From: Mariprofundaceae bacterium
GTDB lineage: Bacteria; Pseudomonadota; Zetaproteobacteria; Mariprofundales; Mariprofundaceae
DNA: 32,997 nt
Reading direction: 5' to 3'
Assembly (NCBI GenBank): GCA_027035825.1
Contig: JALVTX010000173.1
Coordinates: 1-32,997 of the forward strand
Shown here: positions 31,911-32,997 of the stretch, in pieces
Layout: the number at the start of each line of letters is the position of its first letter
Position numbering within the stretch: position 1 is the first letter of the stretch
Made by a program: the position numbers and the translations under genes
The notes under the pieces: model-generated
Told to the model about the DNA's origin: nothing
Database searches by the model: none
Seen by the model: only the letters and a program-made list of their open reading frames with translations

Positions 31911-32418
31911 TTTCGCCGCCTGGCTGGACGGGCTGGACGTGGAGACCGGCGTGCTGGTGCTGCTGCTCGATGGCGTGACCGACCCGCACAACCTCGGCGC
32001 CTGCGTGCGCACCGCCGAGGCGGCGGGCTGCGCCGGGGTGATCATCCCCCGGCATCACGCGGCCGATGCCGACGCGCCGGCGGCGGCCAAGGCGGCCTGC
32101 GGGGCGATGGCGCGGTTGCCGGTGCTGACGGTTCCGAACCTGGTGCGGGCGATGGATGCGCTGCGCGAGCGCGGCGTGTGGCTGGCGGGCCTGGCCGGGG
32201 AGGCTGATGCGTTGATTTACGAAGCTGATCTGCGCGGCAACCTGGGGCTGGTGATGGGCGCGGAGGGCAAGGGGCTGAGGCGGCTGGTGCGCGAGCATTG
32301 CGACCAGCTGCTCCGCATCCCGATGCCGGGAAGCGTGGAATCGCTGAACGTGTCGGTGGCGACGGGGGTGGCGCTGTTCGAGGCCGTGCGCCAGCGGCGG
32401 GAGGGCTCCCGGGCCTGA
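31911..32418 (+). pseudogene. rlmB: Host rlmB 3' fragment, cut by prophage insertion
   Basis: About 168 codons encode the SPOUT methyltransferase domain of RlmB, the enzyme that 2'-O-methylates G2251 of 23S rRNA. Motifs are LLLDGVTDPHNLGACVRTAE, then LGLVMGAEGKGLRRLV and SVESLNVSVATGVALFEAVR. The N-terminal RNA-binding domain is absent, as the frame runs into phage DNA. A TTG at 31888 inside the phage end would fuse eight phage codons to it, but has no clear ribosome-binding site. The missing half should lie beyond the left prophage end. Confidence 0.88.
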
Positions 32419-32428
32419 GGCGCGGGAC

Positions 32429-32599
32429 TCAGGCGGCCTGCTGGTCCTCCGGGTTGCTCTCGGGCTCCACGCGAACGAACACCTGGCCGCAATACTGGCA
32501 CTGGCCGCGGCCGCTCTTGAGATTGATGTACACCAGCGGATGCTGCCCGTTGTCGGAGCAGGAAACGACGTCCTCGGTGACCTTGATCTCGGAAGCCAT
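32429..32599 (-). CDS. CHCC zinc-finger protein (zf-CHCC)
   Basis: A 56-residue host protein with C14, H20, C34 and C37 in the pattern of zf-CHCC (PF10276), related to the zinc-binding part of mitochondrial NDUFS6. AGGAGG-like AAGGAGG precedes the ATG. It converges on the rlmB fragment. Such proteins are common as single small genes in proteobacteria; the function is unclear. Confidence 0.88.
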   Translation of the reverse strand: MASEIKVTEDVVSCSDNGQHPLVYINLKSGRGQCQYCGQVFVRVEPESNPEDQQAA

Positions 32600-32709
32600 G
32601 CAATCCTCCTTCTGCCTCGAAAAGAAGCCGGCGCATTGTTCATCCGGCGCGGTTTATGTCAAGCTTGCCCGCCTATCACATCGTGCGCGGACATGCGCGG
32701 GGAGGTTGC

Positions 32710-32997
32710 ATGCGGCGGCTGGACAGGATTCTCATCGAGGGGCTGGAGGTGCGGACGGTCATCGGCATCTTCGACTGGGAGCGCGAGATACGCCAGACCG
32801 TGCGGCTGGACATGGAAATCGCCTGGGACATCTCCCGCGCCGCCGCCAGCGACAGCATCGAGGACACGCTGGACTACAAGGCCGTGGCCAAGCGGCTCAT
32901 CGCCTTCATCGAGGAATCCAGCTTCGGCCTCATCGAGGCGCTGGCCGAGGCCTGCGCGCGCATCGTCATCGAGGAGTTCGGCGCGCCGTGGCTGCGC
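32710..32997 (+). CDS. folB: Dihydroneopterin aldolase FolB, partial
   Basis: The first 96 codons of a FolB-type protein: DRILIEGLEVRTVIGIFDWERE at the start, then the conserved SIEDTLDYKAV and the catalytic-region SSFGLIEALAEACARIV. FolB splits dihydroneopterin to 6-hydroxymethyl-dihydropterin and glycolaldehyde in folate synthesis. GGGGAGG precedes the ATG. It is divergent from the zinc-finger gene; promoters for both must lie in the 110-bp gap. The gene runs off the right edge. Confidence 0.93.
   Translation, partial: MRRLDRILIEGLEVRTVIGIFDWEREIRQTVRLDMEIAWDISRAAASDSIEDTLDYKAVAKRLIAFIEESSFGLIEALAEACARIVIEEFGAPWLR

Noticed and set aside
1-32997. CRISPR arrays, tRNA or rRNA genes
   Set aside because: No regularly spaced direct repeats, cloverleaf or rRNA-like stretch was seen on either strand.
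1-32997. Tail sheath or contractile baseplate genes as in Mu
   Set aside because: The tail region runs from tube through chaperones to tape measure with no sheath-like protein, so a contractile tail is not supported.

Overview
The window holds most of a Mu-like transposable prophage with a siphovirus-type tail, inserted in the chromosome of a high-GC proteobacterium, probably a gammaproteobacterium. Host sequence appears only at the right edge: the catalytic C-terminal half of an RlmB-type 23S rRNA methyltransferase, a small CHCC zinc-finger gene on the minus strand, and the start of folB (dihydroneopterin aldolase). The left prophage end lies upstream of base 1. The right end is placed at about 31910, where the terminal 20 bp resemble the right end of phage Mu as I recall it.

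Layout. Bases 1-5327 (minus strand) are an early transposition operon of tightly overlapping genes: a CII-like regulator, a small ORF, an IclR-type winged-helix protein, a DUF3102-like coiled-coil protein, a MuA-like DDE transposase, a MuB-like AAA+ ATPase, a zinc-ribbon protein and the start of a membrane protein. Bases 5330-6770 are a disputed zone where convincing ORFs interdigitate on both strands. Bases 6763-8210 form the genetic switch: two Ner-like paralogues on the minus strand, an XRE repressor and a winged-helix protein on the plus strand, and conspicuous inverted-repeat operators.

Bases 8209-9934 are an accessory plus-strand cassette. It encodes a secreted thermonuclease, then a lower-GC overlapping pair: a 289-residue soluble protein of unassigned function and a four-helix membrane protein. 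A strong terminator closes it. Bases 10052-11580 are the lysis module (GH108 endolysin, holin-like proteins) and a DksA/TraR-type zinc finger. Bases 11577-17944 hold DNA packaging and head entry (DUF2730, small and large terminase, portal, gp30-like head protein with a nuclease-like tail, gpG). Bases 18036-20441 encode the protease with a nested scaffold, the decoration protein and the major capsid protein. Bases 20516-31827 encode the head-tail connector and tail: tail tube, a chaperone pair joined by a textbook -1 frameshift signal, tape measure, distal tail proteins, and a fibre that ends in seven RCC1-like repeats.

How it works together. Transposase and ATPase replicate and insert the phage; the repressor and Ner-like pair set the lysis/lysogeny choice; late genes run as one long plus-strand block with translational coupling (ATGA or TGATG overlaps) at most junctions. 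The gene order from terminase to capsid follows Mu, while the tail follows the B3/D3112 type of transposable siphophage. The best candidates for undescribed biology are the soluble/membrane pair at 8659-9934, the interdigitated antisense genes at 5411-6766, the paired Ner-like proteins with near-matching operators, and the RCC1-propeller fibre.
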